From NCBI GenBank assembly GCA_032717465.1, contig CM064713.1:15368065-15432064 (forward strand): 64,000 bases of DNA, in the 5' to 3' direction. The translations under genes were made by a program, and so were the position numbers. This document shows positions 9,588 through 19,047 of the stretch, piece by piece; position 1 is the first letter of the stretch, and each line of letters opens with the position of its first letter. The notes beneath the pieces were generated by a model that searched no databases, was not told the DNA's origin, and saw nothing but the letters and a program-made list of their open reading frames with translations. Source of the DNA: Coenobita brevimanus. Lineage: Eukaryota; Arthropoda; Malacostraca; Decapoda; Coenobitidae.

Positions 9588-9821
9588 TGTAACTTGCAAT
9601 ACTTTGGTGATAGAAACTCCGTGTACAAACAGCTAGATAAGGAGTTTATTACAAGCTCACAGTAAAACAGTCTGCCCGAGTCGGCTGTCTGCTAAGAACT
9701 GATGCAATAACGCCGTCTTCAGGCGTGGGAAAGCATGCTAACCTAGCAAATTTAGTGGGGGCATGTATGCATTGGGCGGGGACATATATACATCGGGGGT
9801 AGATATTGTGGAGGGGGTACA
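9588..9821 (-). repeat. 5' LTR of env-bearing gypsy element
   Basis: 234 bp, TGTAAC...GGTACA on the plus strand. It matches the 3' LTR with about a dozen substitutions, one single-base gap and one 2-bp gap by eye. The element promoter should lie here. Confidence 0.93.
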
Positions 9822-9891
9822 CTGGCAATCAAAGGTCAACCAGTTATCTTCCGCCTTTTGGCAAGGCGGAGCCATAATGTTTTTGCCCGCC

Positions 9892-9893
<2 letters not shown>

Positions 9894-9929
<36 letters not shown>
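9894..9929. repeat. (TG)n microsatellite
   Basis: Pure TG run following 'tgcccgccac' in a ~160-bp repeat unit. Confidence 0.9.
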
Positions 9930-9930
<1 letters not shown>

Positions 9931-10126
9931 ATACTCATTATATCTCATGAACAGCTTAAGCTATCAACATGAAACTTTCAGGGTATCAAGGTATGGCCAA
10001 AATCTTGGATGAGTTCGAAAATGGGCACTCGGGGTCAAGGCCAAGGTCACCAAAATGGCTACCAAAGGTCAACCAGTTATCGTCCACGGTTTAGCAAGGC
10101 GGAGCAATATTGTTTTTGCCCGCCAC

Positions 10127-10136
10127 TGTGTGTGTC

Positions 10137-10178
<42 letters not shown>
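10127..10178. repeat. (TG)n microsatellite
   Basis: TG run with one CGG interruption, at the same relative position in the repeat unit as the run at 9894. Confidence 0.9.
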
Positions 10179-10180
<2 letters not shown>

Positions 10181-10530
10181 CTCACATTATATTTCATGAA
10201 CAGCTCGAGCTATCAACATGGAACATTCATGGTATCAAAATTGCCCCAAATCTTGGACGAGTTCGAAAATGGGCACCCAGGTTCAAAGATAACGTCACCA
10301 TAATGGCTGCTTAAGGTCAGCTACTTTTAATATGGATTATCTGTTACCATTATATCTCAAGAATGGCATAATCTATCAACATGAAACCTTCAGAGTATCA
10401 GGATACGGCAAATATCTTGGACGAGTTCGAGGTCAAGGTCAAGGTCACCAAAATGGCTGGCAAAGTTCAACTAGCTATTGGCCACCTTTTAGCAAGGCGG
10501 AGTTATATAATGTTTTTGGTCGCCTGTGCG

Positions 10531-10554
10531 TGTGTGTGTGTGTGTGTGTGTGTG
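10531..10554. repeat. (TG)n microsatellite
   Basis: Short TG run after the 'tgtttttggtcgcc' variant of the repeat insert. Confidence 0.88.
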
Positions 10555-11407
10555 AATCTGTTCCCATTATATCTCATGAATGGCTTGAGCTATCAACATG
10601 AAACCTTCAGGGTATCAAGATATGGCCAAAATGTTGGACGTGTTTGAAAATGGGTACTTGGGGTCAAGAACATGGCCACCAAAATGGTTGCCAAAGGTCA
10701 ACCTGTTTTCTTCACCCGCATTTAGCACCATTATATGTCGTGAATGGCTTCAGCTGTCATCATGAAACCTTTAAGGTATCAAGATATGGCCACAATCTTA
10801 GTTGAGTTCGAAAATGGGAACTCGGGGTCAAGGTGAAGTTCACCAAAATGGCTGCCAAATATCAACTAGTTTTTATCACGTGCCTTTAATACCGTTATAG
10901 CTCATGAACGGCTTTATCTATCAACATTAAACCTTCAGGGTATCAAGATATGGACAAAGTCTTGAAATTGGCCAACAACATATACTGTCGGACGATTAGC
11001 AATTGGTTTCCGAATGCGGATTATGTATTACCAATATATCTCATGAACGGCTTGAGCTATCAATATAAAATCTTCAGGGTATCAAGTTTTGGGCAAAATC
11101 TTAGACGAGTTTGACAGTGAGCACCCGGGGTCAAGGTCAAGGTCACCAAATTGGCTGCAAAAAGTCAACTAGTTTTGATATGGATTATTTGTTATCATTA
11201 TATGTCATGAACGGCTTGAGGTATCAATGTGAAACCTTCAGGGTATCAAGATATGGTCAAAATCTTGGACGAGTTCGGAAATGGGCACTCGGGGTCAAAG
11301 TCATTGTCGCCAAAATGGCTGCCAAAGGTAAACTAGTTATCACCTGCCTTTACCAAGAAGTGATAATGTTTTTGCCATCGTCTGTGTCTGTCTATCGGAG
11401 TATGTGA

Positions 11408-11415
11408 GTGTGTGT

Positions 11416-11467
<52 letters not shown>
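11408..11467. repeat. (TG)n microsatellite
   Basis: Long TG run with a single TA interruption, again inside a ~160-bp repeat unit. Confidence 0.9.
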
Positions 11468-11468
<1 letters not shown>

Positions 11469-12104
11469 TGTATCTGTTACCATTATATCTCATTAATGGC
11501 TTGAGGAATCAACATGAAATATTCAAGTTATCAAGATATGGCCAAATTCTTGAACCAGTTCGAAAATGAACAGTCAGGGTCAAGGACAAAGTCAACAAAA
11601 TTGCTGACAAAGGTCAACTAGTTTTAATATGGTTCATCTGTTACCATTATATCTCATGAACGGCTTGAGCTATCAATATGAAACCTTCAGGGTATCAAGA
11701 TATGGCCAAAATCTTAGACAAGTTCGAAAATGGGCAGTTGGGGTTAAGGTTAAAGTCACCGAAATGGCTGGCAAAGGTCAACTAGGTTTAATATGGATTA
11801 TCTTTTACCATTTTATCTCATGAATGGCTTGAGCTATCAATATGAAACCTTCAGGGTATCAAGATATGGCCAAATTCTTGGACGAGTTCGAAAATGGGCA
11901 TTCAGGGTCAAGGTCGCTGAAATGGCTGCCAAAGGTCAACTAGTTTTAATATGGGTTTATCTGTTACAGTTATATCTCATGGACTGCTTAACATGAAACC
12001 TTTAGGGTGTCAAGATATGGCCAAAATATTGGACGAATACGAAAATGGGCACTTGGGGTCAAGGTTACCGAATTTACTGCCAAAGGTCAATTACTTTTAA
12101 TATG

Positions 12105-12412
12105 GACTAGTTTTTTTTTGTGAAACGCATTGACTGAATTCACTAGAGTTTTGCGAATTTTCTTCGCATTTGGTTTGTAAGTAGTTTGTAACTTGGTCAA
12201 AAGCATATTCTGGCGGGTGATTAGCATTCGGCTTCCGAATGGTTTTCTTTCATTTAATATGGATTGGCTTTTTGTGAAACGCTGTGACTGAATTCCGTAG
12301 AGTTTGGGGCATTCTCTTCATATTTGCTTTGTAATGTATGTGGCTTGTAACTTGGCCAATAGCATATTCTGGCTGGCGATTAGCATTCGGCTCCCAGTTG
12401 CTTTTCATTCGT
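12105..12412 (+). repeat. Two tandem copies of a ~150-bp unit
   Basis: Both units share 'tttttgtgaaacgc', 'tgactgaattc', 'agcatattctggc' and 'gattagcattcggct'. They start near 12105 and 12258. A fragment of the unit's tail also occurs inside the array at about 10955-11020, so the two families are related or were once adjacent. Confidence 0.8.
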
Positions 12413-12494
12413 TATTATTATTAATTATTATTATTATTATTATTATTATAATTATTATTATTATTGTTATTGTTGTTTATATTATTATTATCAT
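12411..12494. repeat. (ATT)n microsatellite
   Basis: Imperfect TTA/ATT triplet repeat with a few G substitutions. Confidence 0.88.
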
Positions 12495-12871
12495 CAGTGT
12501 TGTTAATAGCAGCAGTATTTGTGGTTGTAGCAGTAGCAATAGCGTCATCATGATCTGAAACGTTAATCCAGCGGACTTCAGGCTGAAGTTGTCCTCATTC
12601 AGCAGTCCTCACTCTTCCTTTCAGAGGATACGGAGAAAGCTGTGATACAATGTAACCAGACTTTGGACCTGCATGGTTATATTGGTACCACAACATAACA
12701 TCCCCCCACCCCAGAACCAAATAACATGAAGGAAAATACTAACGAGACGTGTACAGAAATAAGCTGGTAATGGAGACGTGCTGGGGAGTCTAATTAAGTG
12801 ACATAAATACGAGCCTTCTCGTCCTCATCCTAGTCAGTGGTGCGTCGACAGGTGCGGCAGTGTGTCCCTGG
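12495..12871. other. Unassigned non-coding DNA
   Basis: Contains a short C-run (around 12702) and no recognisable repeat or coding signal. Confidence 0.45.

Positions 12872-12924
<53 letters not shown>
12872..12924. repeat. (TG)n microsatellite
   Basis: Long TG run abutting the outer end of the left inverted-duplication arm. Confidence 0.9.
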
Positions 12925-12925
<1 letters not shown>

Positions 12926-12934
12926 AAGTGTGAC

Positions 12935-13190
12935 TGTGGGTGTATATAAGGTTGTAGAAGTGTCATCCTAAGTGCGTTTATGGGTGTGGAAGTTTGACCC
13001 TGGGTTCGTCTTTGGGTGTGAAAGTGTGATCCCGGGTGCATCTGCGGGTGTGGAAGTGAGTGGGTGCGTCTGTGAGTGTGGAAGTGTGACTGGGAGCGTT
13101 TGTGGGTGTGGAAATGACCCTTGGTGCGTCTGTGGGTGTGGAAGTGACCCTGGGTGCGTCCGTGGGTGTGGAAGTGTGATCTGATGGATA
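12935..13190 (+). repeat. ~30-bp minisatellite (left arm end)
   Basis: Tandem units of about 28-32 bp built on 'gtgcgtctgtgggtgtgg' and 'aagtgtgaccctgg', about eight copies with variable length. The inverted counterpart is at 33110-33345. It marks the outer limit of the inverted duplication. Confidence 0.85.
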
Positions 13191-13209
13191 CCAGGGCAAC
13201 CTGACAGCA

Positions 13210-13470
13210 GTTCCCTTTAGCAGTAATAAGGCCTCTGTTATAGCTATTTTAGCCGTAATATGGATTCCATTATAGCTATTTAATTAGTAACCTGGACTCT
13301 GTTATAGGTACAGTAGCAGTAATAAGGCTATTTTAGACGTAATACGGCCTCCATTACAACTCTTTTATAAGTAATACGAACTCCACTACAGCTGTCTTAG
13401 TAGTGATACCGCTTCCATTATAGTCATAGAAATTTTGATGTAAATTTAGCAGTAATAGCTATTTCACCTT
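13210..13470 (+). repeat. ~45-bp imperfect tandem repeat
   Basis: Units alternate 'tccattatagctatttta' and 'gtagtaataaggcctc' variants. The right-arm counterpart is at about 32830-33085. Confidence 0.75.
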
Positions 13471-14218
13471 AACTAGACCCAGATTTTCGTCTTTTTGTAT
13501 CCAATTTCAAGCAATCCATTGGCAAAAAAAGACAATACAACGGCTTTTTTTTTTTCTTTTCACAACAGTTCTTTGTGACAGCTATAATCTTCTAATGTTC
13601 AAATTAGGGAAAATGGAAATGACAATTTTAGGCCAAGTACGGCGCCTTTCGATTTTCTCTCAAACGATCTTATTAAAATTGACACCTCCAACGTGCAGTA
13701 TACTTAAATACCATTTTTTTTTTTTTTTTAGTAAATTGTAGGACATTTATAGTACTACAGGGAGGCGTTGGTCGAATTAGTAGAGTGGTTGTCAGCTGTT
13801 CCATTGGACGTGTGTTCGGGTATCGCCTAGGCCAGGTAACAGTTGTACTGTTTTGAATTTCATTAGAGTTTCCGATCCACCAGAAGACCCGCCGACATAA
13901 AAACCATCCCCACTAAATCCGATACGCCAGTCCTGTATGAGACAGCCTTAGATTGTATTCAAAATAGACGGTGGGTGTTAGCGCCGAAGTGATGACATGT
14001 GGCGGTGTGTCGTACGTAGGACTGCAGGGTCTCAGGGAACGGGTTTTTGAGGCCTATGCTCAGAGTTGTAGGCATAGAAAAAAAGTAGATGTGATCAGCC
14101 TTTAACACACGTACTAGTGTAGTCAGCATGGTAAAGGGCAGACATGGTCTGTTATTATCACATGCTTCAGTGTATCTTGACGGAAAAGAATTGTGATATA
14201 TTATGGACAGGATCAATG

Positions 14219-14222
<4 letters not shown>
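13471..14222. other. Non-coding arm DNA with dispersed element copy
   Basis: Homologous to the right arm in inverted orientation. The part at 13935-14085, with 'gacggtgggtgttagcgcc', recurs in inverted form at about 31995-32115 and in the same orientation at 34430-34575, so it is a dispersed repeat. No coding signal. Confidence 0.6.

Positions 14223-14264
<42 letters not shown>
14223..14264. repeat. (GT)n microsatellite
   Basis: Pure GT run. The right-arm counterpart is the longer CA run at 31724-31815. Confidence 0.9.
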
Positions 14265-14265
<1 letters not shown>

Positions 14266-15144
14266 AGAGAGATAATGATCAGAATTTAAGAGCGTTCGTG
14301 TTTGTGCGGGGACACAAGGTGGTTCAGTGGTTGCTGATTTCGACTCTACTGCTCGGTTATGTCAAGGCCATCACGTGAAGGTACCCCTCTTCAGCACCAG
14401 AAATATGTTAGGTGAAGAAGCAAGTTAAATGATGGTGAAATCTGGAGCGAGTGGACAAGAGTATATTAAAAGACGAGATAGAGACAGTGTGAGCGTAACT
14501 GAAGATGAGTGAAAATAGGTGGAGGAAGTGATCATATTAACAGTAAAGAATGTATGGGATTAACGTGTGTGGATGATGAGAGAAGACGAATGGAACAAGT
14601 GATTGTACACGTACTAGAAAGGGATCAGTGATAAGTGTGAGAGTGAGTAAATTAAGAGAAGATGGTAGTTGTGGTAAATTAAAGAAGAAACAATGAGTGA
14701 ATATGACAATGAAGATGATAAGAGTGGGAGGGAATATAGTTCAATGGGAATCTGAGACAGGTAAGGCGTACTTAAGCAGCAGATATGATGACCACTGGAT
14801 ACAGTTAGCCAGCGTCCCACATTAAACAGAGCCTTATTCAGAGAGAGAGAGAGAGAGAGAGAGGATATGTTTTAGATTATTCCTGCTGCCTCCAGACGAC
14901 ATCATTCAGCTTGAAAACCCTCTCTCAGGCTGAATAATCGCGTCTGTTTGTAGCAAGAAAGAAATATTAGTGGCGTACTGGTAGTGAAGAGACTATCATC
15001 GTGGCTTTCACAAACGACCGTCATAAAGTCGAGGCCACCCTTCCTTATTGCCCTTTAATTTTTAATCCACACAGTCCAGCTGTTTTTGCAGTTCTTTCTT
15101 TCCTCTCACTCTTCTTCTTCTTCTTCCTCTTCCTCCTCTTCTTC

Positions 15145-15148
<4 letters not shown>
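14265..15148. other. Non-coding arm DNA
   Basis: Matches about 30860-31720 in reverse complement. Includes a short GA run (14840-14863) that mirrors the CT run at 31114. No supported gene. Confidence 0.55.

Positions 15149-15204
<56 letters not shown>
15149..15204. repeat. (CT)n microsatellite
   Basis: Pure CT run preceded by TTC/CTT-rich sequence. The right-arm counterpart is purine rich (30705-30840) but has lost the pure dinucleotide run. Confidence 0.9.
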
Positions 15205-15208
<4 letters not shown>

Positions 15209-15339
15209 ACTATACTTTTACTATCTCCTCACGGTATTAGTCAGCTTAGGATTGATTTTTAGAATGATGGGGGTTAGATTCATCACTCGTTTATATTAGT
15301 ATGTCTGACTGTCTATAACCAGATGCCTTGATCAAGGAA

Positions 15340-15560
15340 GGGGTGGCCACAGACGAATCGTCTTCAAGTCATTCTGTCCTCCGCCATCAAGCCGCCCTTT
15401 CTCAAGTTCAGCCCCCTCCTTACACTCATATATCTCTCCATCCAGTCTTTTCTTATTCTCTTCGGTCTCCCCCTTCCCTTCTACCTCATGCACATACCGT
15501 ACACTCTCCTAGTCAATCTCTCGTTCTCCATTCTCTTCACATGGGTCTCCTAAGGTGAAT
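15340..15560 (-). pseudogene. Fossil RTE-type RT C-terminus (left arm)
   Basis: Read on the minus strand this resembles the end of the RTE-like ORF at 28400-28560. It has a counterpart of 'RMENERLTRRV' followed by a G-x-G-R-P-R-x-x-W pattern, now with stops and frame changes. The same fossil is at 30345-30560 on the plus strand, so it predates the inverted duplication. Confidence 0.55.
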
Positions 15561-15691
15561 CAAAGTATCTTGTTGCCATAAGAATTAATTACAAACACAG
15601 GCCACAGGATTCATTTTAGCCTAAGAGTGTGCCACAGTAACGAAGGGGTTAATGAGGGATTTATATAGCACTTCAGTTTGAGTTGTCTCTC

Positions 15692-15883
15692 CTAAGCTAA
15701 ATAAAATAGTCTGCGGCCTTCAGGAATAATGTAGAGACGTCGTTGGATTGAAGGAGGTATAAGTCGGTATGGTTTAATCTGAGGGAACTGGATCACTCGC
15801 ACGGCTTGAATACTGTCGAGATCGCAGAAAACTCGGTGAGCGTTAATAAGAGGTAAGATTGAGTCTCCTTGGTTACTAGTCAA
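15692..15883 (-). other. 63-codon open frame shared by both arms
   Basis: The frame is open in both arms (the other copy is 30016-30207, +) and the translations differ at only two residues. No domain is recognised. A third, more diverged DNA copy at 54280-54460 does not keep the frame. I think it is part of a repeat rather than a gene, but it is recorded because it is conserved. Confidence 0.3.
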
Positions 15884-16089
15884 ACTTACCCTCCAATTTG
15901 ATTACTCCCGGCCATCAACTGAGCTGAAAGAGGCTAGGTATCGTTGTCAGATGTAAACAAACTAACTCTAGTATACATCTGGTGATCGATCATGCGATTT
16001 CGAAATCCAGTGGTGGTGGTGTGTCATGCGGTGGCCCAACACATATAATCAATTGCTTCTTATTTATGTATCAGGCACTCGTTGCAACA
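15884..16089. other. Non-coding arm DNA
   Basis: Mirrors 29795-30010 of the right arm. No coding signal. Confidence 0.5.
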
Positions 16090-16625
16090 TACTCCTTCCT
16101 AGTAGACCCTCAATTTACTCTACCGACACCTTCCTCCCCCAGCATCTCCCCCGCCTTCCTTCCTTAGCACCTCCCCATGCTTCTTCCTCATCCCCTTCCT
16201 CATCTTCCTTTCTCAACATCTCCCTCACCCGCCACCCCTTCCCATACGCTCCCTCACACCCGCTTCTCTCTGCCCATCCTTTTCTCCCTCCCTCATCCCA
16301 GCTGTCAACCTCTCCAAACCACTTCCTTTCTTCTCCCCAACCATCCCCTTCCCACCTATGGTCCTCCCCAACCATCCCCTTCCCACCTGTAGTCCTCCCC
16401 AACCTTAATCCCTCTCTTTACCCTCCACTTATCTTCCAATTCCTCCCCCATCCTCCTCCTCCTGTACTAGTCCCTTTCCGCCTCTTCCCTCCATCCCTCC
16501 CACACCCTCCAACTCCACTCTGAACCTCCATTCCTTCTCACACCCTCATCACTCCTCATCCTCTGCCCCATCCTTCCACCCTCACCTCGTCCCCGTTCGT
16601 GTCATCTGGTCCCCCTTCCTGTCGC
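16090..16625. repeat. Long polypyrimidine tract
   Basis: More than 500 bp consisting largely of C and T on the plus strand, in CCCTTCC / CTCCCC variants. The right arm has the matching polypurine tract at 29210-29790. The long open frames here are compositional. Mirror-symmetric parts could form triplex DNA. Confidence 0.8.
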
Positions 16626-17150
16626 CCTCTGGTACCGTCATATTTCACATTCGAATCGGGTGATTTAGGTAGACACGCTACAACCCCTTCCTCATCGGAA
16701 TGTTTCTGGCATGTTAACTCGCTCATGATAGGAGAAACTCTAGTATTTTATTTCAGGTAAGGTCAGGCAATTTTATTCTGTTGAAAGTTGTTGGTGATCA
16801 AGGCCTAGTCTGTCAGGGTTAGGAGACCCATCAATCACAGGCAAGCAATTGCCTCTGTAGGGCCATCCCATGTAGTGAATGGCAGGCTCCTCATCACCTC
16901 CTTATCTGATCATATAGTGACCACCCAACGTTGTAAATGGTTCCCTGATTTACAGGAAACCATTGGGCTTGCCACTCAATGCAGAGCCACCTTAAGTGGA
17001 ATAAAGAGTACCGTAATAATGAAACGCCGAATAACTGGTCTCCGAGCTGTCGACGCAAAGCTTCGCTAACTATGCCTCCGCAAAGCCTTGCTCATGGACT
17101 CGCCATTCAACTTTTACGGTAGGGTTCATAATGGGTTGAAATGAGACCAA
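16626..17150. other. Non-coding arm DNA with short palindrome
   Basis: Contains 'aaatggttccctg' with its near inverted copy four bases later (16937-16966). The same hairpin occurs at 28867-28897 and, in perfect form, at 37213-37243. The region mirrors the right arm closely. Confidence 0.6.
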
Positions 17151-17640
17151 AGATAAACTAAGTCGACCCCATATGACCTTGACCTTTGACCTCTTTACCT
17201 TTCTGACATTATTAGTTCATCATCCCTTCAATATATGCCGCTGACAGTTTGGGAAGAATCCGTTGAGGGGTTCAGGAGATATCACACGCACACCCATATG
17301 ACCTTGACCGTTGACCCCTTGACATTGCTGAATTAGTTTATTGTCCTTTCATAATAATCACTAACAAAAGTTTGCTTGAAATCCGTTGAGGGGTTCAGGA
17401 GATTTCACGCCCACAATGATAAACTAAGACGACCTCATGTGACCTCGACATTTGACTCCTTGATCTGACCTAATTAGTTCATTGTCCCATCAAACAGCAT
17501 CACTGACAATAGTAACATAAGCATGTTACGGACGCATGCACCCACACACGCACCCACGCACGGATAGACCAATCACTTAATGCCTCCTCCATCATAGGTG
17601 GGCGGAGGCATTCAAAGTGAAAGGAAGGAAAAGGAGAACT
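17150..17640 (+). repeat. ~130-bp repeat rich in TGACCTTGACC
   Basis: Units start with 'catatgaccttgacc', continue with 'ttgacccc', 'ttagttcat' and end with 'ccgttgaggggttcag'. Copies begin near 17172, 17297 and 17438. The block ends in a short region 'gaccaatcacttaatgcc', which recurs at 63229. The same family occurs at 25258-25475 (inverted), 28668-28700 (inverted) and 62220-63280. Confidence 0.85.
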
Positions 17641-17974
17641 AGGATGACAGGAAGGCAGAGATAGAGTGATAAAGGTCAAGGAATGAGTAGGCAGCACTAC
17701 ACCATGTTAGTGGATGATGGTCGCCACTGCCTACCACCACCAGCAGAGTGAATCATAGAAGCATGAAATTTACTGTCAAGCGCTGACGATCAATCTACGC
17801 TGTTAAGTGACAGCTAGATCCATCGCCAGCCCTCAGATTCATCAGTACATGTACGAACGACAGATGAAACTTGCCGAGCTATGGATGGATCAGTAATTTT
17901 ACCAACAAATGAGAATCATCTTTCATGTATGCCCTTTTCAGAATCTGACACCAGTGAATGGTTAATAGTTATCA

Positions 17975-17979
<5 letters not shown>
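17641..17979. other. Unassigned non-coding DNA (start of loop)
   Basis: No repeat or coding signal recognised. It begins the segment between the two inverted arms. Confidence 0.45.
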
Positions 17980-18025
<46 letters not shown>

Positions 18026-18040
18026 CTATCTATCTATCTA

Positions 18041-18109
<69 letters not shown>

Positions 18110-18135
18110 GCGTGTGTGTGTGTGTGTGTGTGTGT
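17980..18135. repeat. Compound microsatellite (CA)n (CTAT)n (TA)n (TG)n
   Basis: CA to 18024, CTAT to about 18042, TA to about 18110 with short interruptions, then TG 18111-18135. The TG part directly abuts the 3' end of the CR1/Jockey-like LINE. Confidence 0.9.
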
Positions 18136-18180
18136 TCTTACCTAATTGTTCTTACCTAATTGTATCTTTACAGGAATGAG

Positions 18181-19002
18181 TCAAGCTCGTACCGTCCCGT
18201 GTCTTAAACCATATTTATCGTACATATCTTTAAATTTGTGAATTGTTTTGGCACACACTATTTCATTCGGTAGTGCATTCCATTGATCAATTGCTCTGTT
18301 TGGGAAACTGAATTTCCTTACGTCTTTATCACCTCTCTTCTTATGCAATTTTTTGCAGTGTCCTCTTGCTGATGCTTCTCCATATGTTAAGTAATCATTT
18401 ATGTCTATTTTCTCCTTTCCTGATATGCATTTATATAGCATTATCATGTCACCTCTTTTCCTTCTCTCCTGTAGTGTTGGTAGATTCAGTTTATTTAGTC
18501 TTTCTTCGTAGCTTAGGTCCCTTAAGCTTGGTATCCATCTTGTAGCGGCCCTTGGAACTTTTTCCATCTTGTCTATGTGCTTTTTGAGATGAGGACTCCA
18601 GACTACTGATGCATATTCCAGGGTTGGTCTAATGAATGATGTTATTATCCTTCTTAGCATGTCTTCATTTATGTATGTGAATGCTATTCTCATATTTGCA
18701 AGCAGTGTATACATGTTCCTTACCTTCTCACTGATGTGGTCAGCCGGAGATAGTCTGTTATTGATAATCACACCTAGGTCTTTCTCTCTTTCTGATGTGT
18801 ATAGGGTTTTATTTCCTAACTTATAATCCCAATCAGGTCTTTTTCCACTTTTACCAAACCTGATTACATGACACTTGTCCACATTGAATTCCATTTGCCA
18901 TGTACTACTCCATTCATGAAGTTTATTTAATTCTTCTTGTAGCTCTTTACAAGAGTCTGTGTTAGTAATTCTCCTTTGTATTTTTGCATCATCTGCAAAC
19001 AT
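18181..19002 (-). pseudogene. CR1/Jockey-like LINE ORF2, RT C-terminus
   Basis: A 273-residue frame beginning at the catalytic FADD box (residues 2-5). It continues with the thumb and the conserved C-terminal region: an E-K-D-L-G-V block, RPTLEYASVVW, R-A-A-T-R-W-I-P, L-S-Y-E-E-R-L and R-R-K-R-G-D-M-I. This is the last part of the ORF2 polymerase that performs target-primed reverse transcription. The preceding palm region is at 20220-20699; the two halves are separated by the inserted LINE at 19048-20207. The stop lies ~45 bp from the 3' repeat tail. ATG at 19002 is not a genuine start. Confidence 0.9.
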
Positions 19003-19047
19003 ATTCAGATAGCTCTCATTTCCAGTGTTGCTGTTTATATCATTTAT

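Larger units (their letters stand above)
1106..9821 (-). mobile_element. Ty3/gypsy LTR retrotransposon with env-like ORF, near complete
   Basis: The element is bounded by two LTRs (1106-1342 and 9588-9821), both TG...CA. Genes read on the minus strand in the order gag, protease, RT, RNase H, integrase, env. It inserted in a ~160-bp repeat array: flanks CAGG (1102-1105) and CTGG (9822-9825) look like a 4-bp target duplication with one mismatch. The LTRs differ by about a dozen substitutions plus small gaps by eye, so the insertion is not very recent. Gag-pol is split over five frames, whereas env is one open frame. Gene order and the env ORF resemble insect errantiviruses; that relationship is inference and needs an RT tree. 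Confidence 0.93.
9822..12105 (+). repeat. ~160-bp tandem repeat array with embedded TG microsatellites
   Basis: About twelve diverged units. The anchor 'tatcaacatgaaacc' or close variants recur near 9964, 10211, 10374, 10591, 10757, 10918, 11058, 11224, 11501, 11671, 11834 and 11985. Each unit contains a 'catgaacggcttgag' block, a 'gacgagttcgaaaatggg' block and 'ggggtcaaggtcaaggtc'. Four units carry an extra insert reading like 'ttagcaaggcggag' then 'tgtttttgcccgcc', followed by a TG run (9894-9929, 10127-10178, 10531-10554, 11408-11467). Recurring short frames such as MNGLSYQYETFRVSRYGQ come from the repeat itself. No gene. Confidence 0.88.
12935..17480. repeat. Left arm of large inverted duplication
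   Basis: Read in reverse complement, this segment matches 25258-33345 block by block: minisatellite, 45-bp repeats, TG/CA run, CT run, 63-codon frame, pyrimidine tract, ~30-bp palindrome, then the TGACCTTGACC repeats. A ~400-bp comparison (about 16700-17030 with 28790-29110) shows only scattered changes, roughly 95% identity by eye. The arms are about 4.5 kb once insertions in the right arm are discounted. Confidence 0.88.

Noticed and set aside
9822..11996. Recurring plus-strand frames like MNGLSYQYETFRVSRYGQ as a repeat-protein gene
   Set aside because: They arise from the ~160-bp repeat read in one phase. Units differ in phase and carry stops and TG runs, and no frame spans more than about 100 codons.
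15000..15240. 79-codon frame with Phe/Leu/Ser runs as a membrane peptide
   Set aside because: Entirely due to TTC and CT runs.
16026..16523. Pro/Ser-rich frame of 165 codons
   Set aside because: Produced by the polypyrimidine tract. It is low complexity and its counterpart at 29420-29917 comes from the same tract in the other arm.
17005..17060. Hammerhead ribozyme core around GAAACGCC (also 62083)
   Set aside because: The required CUGANGA box and stem II are missing upstream of GAAA.
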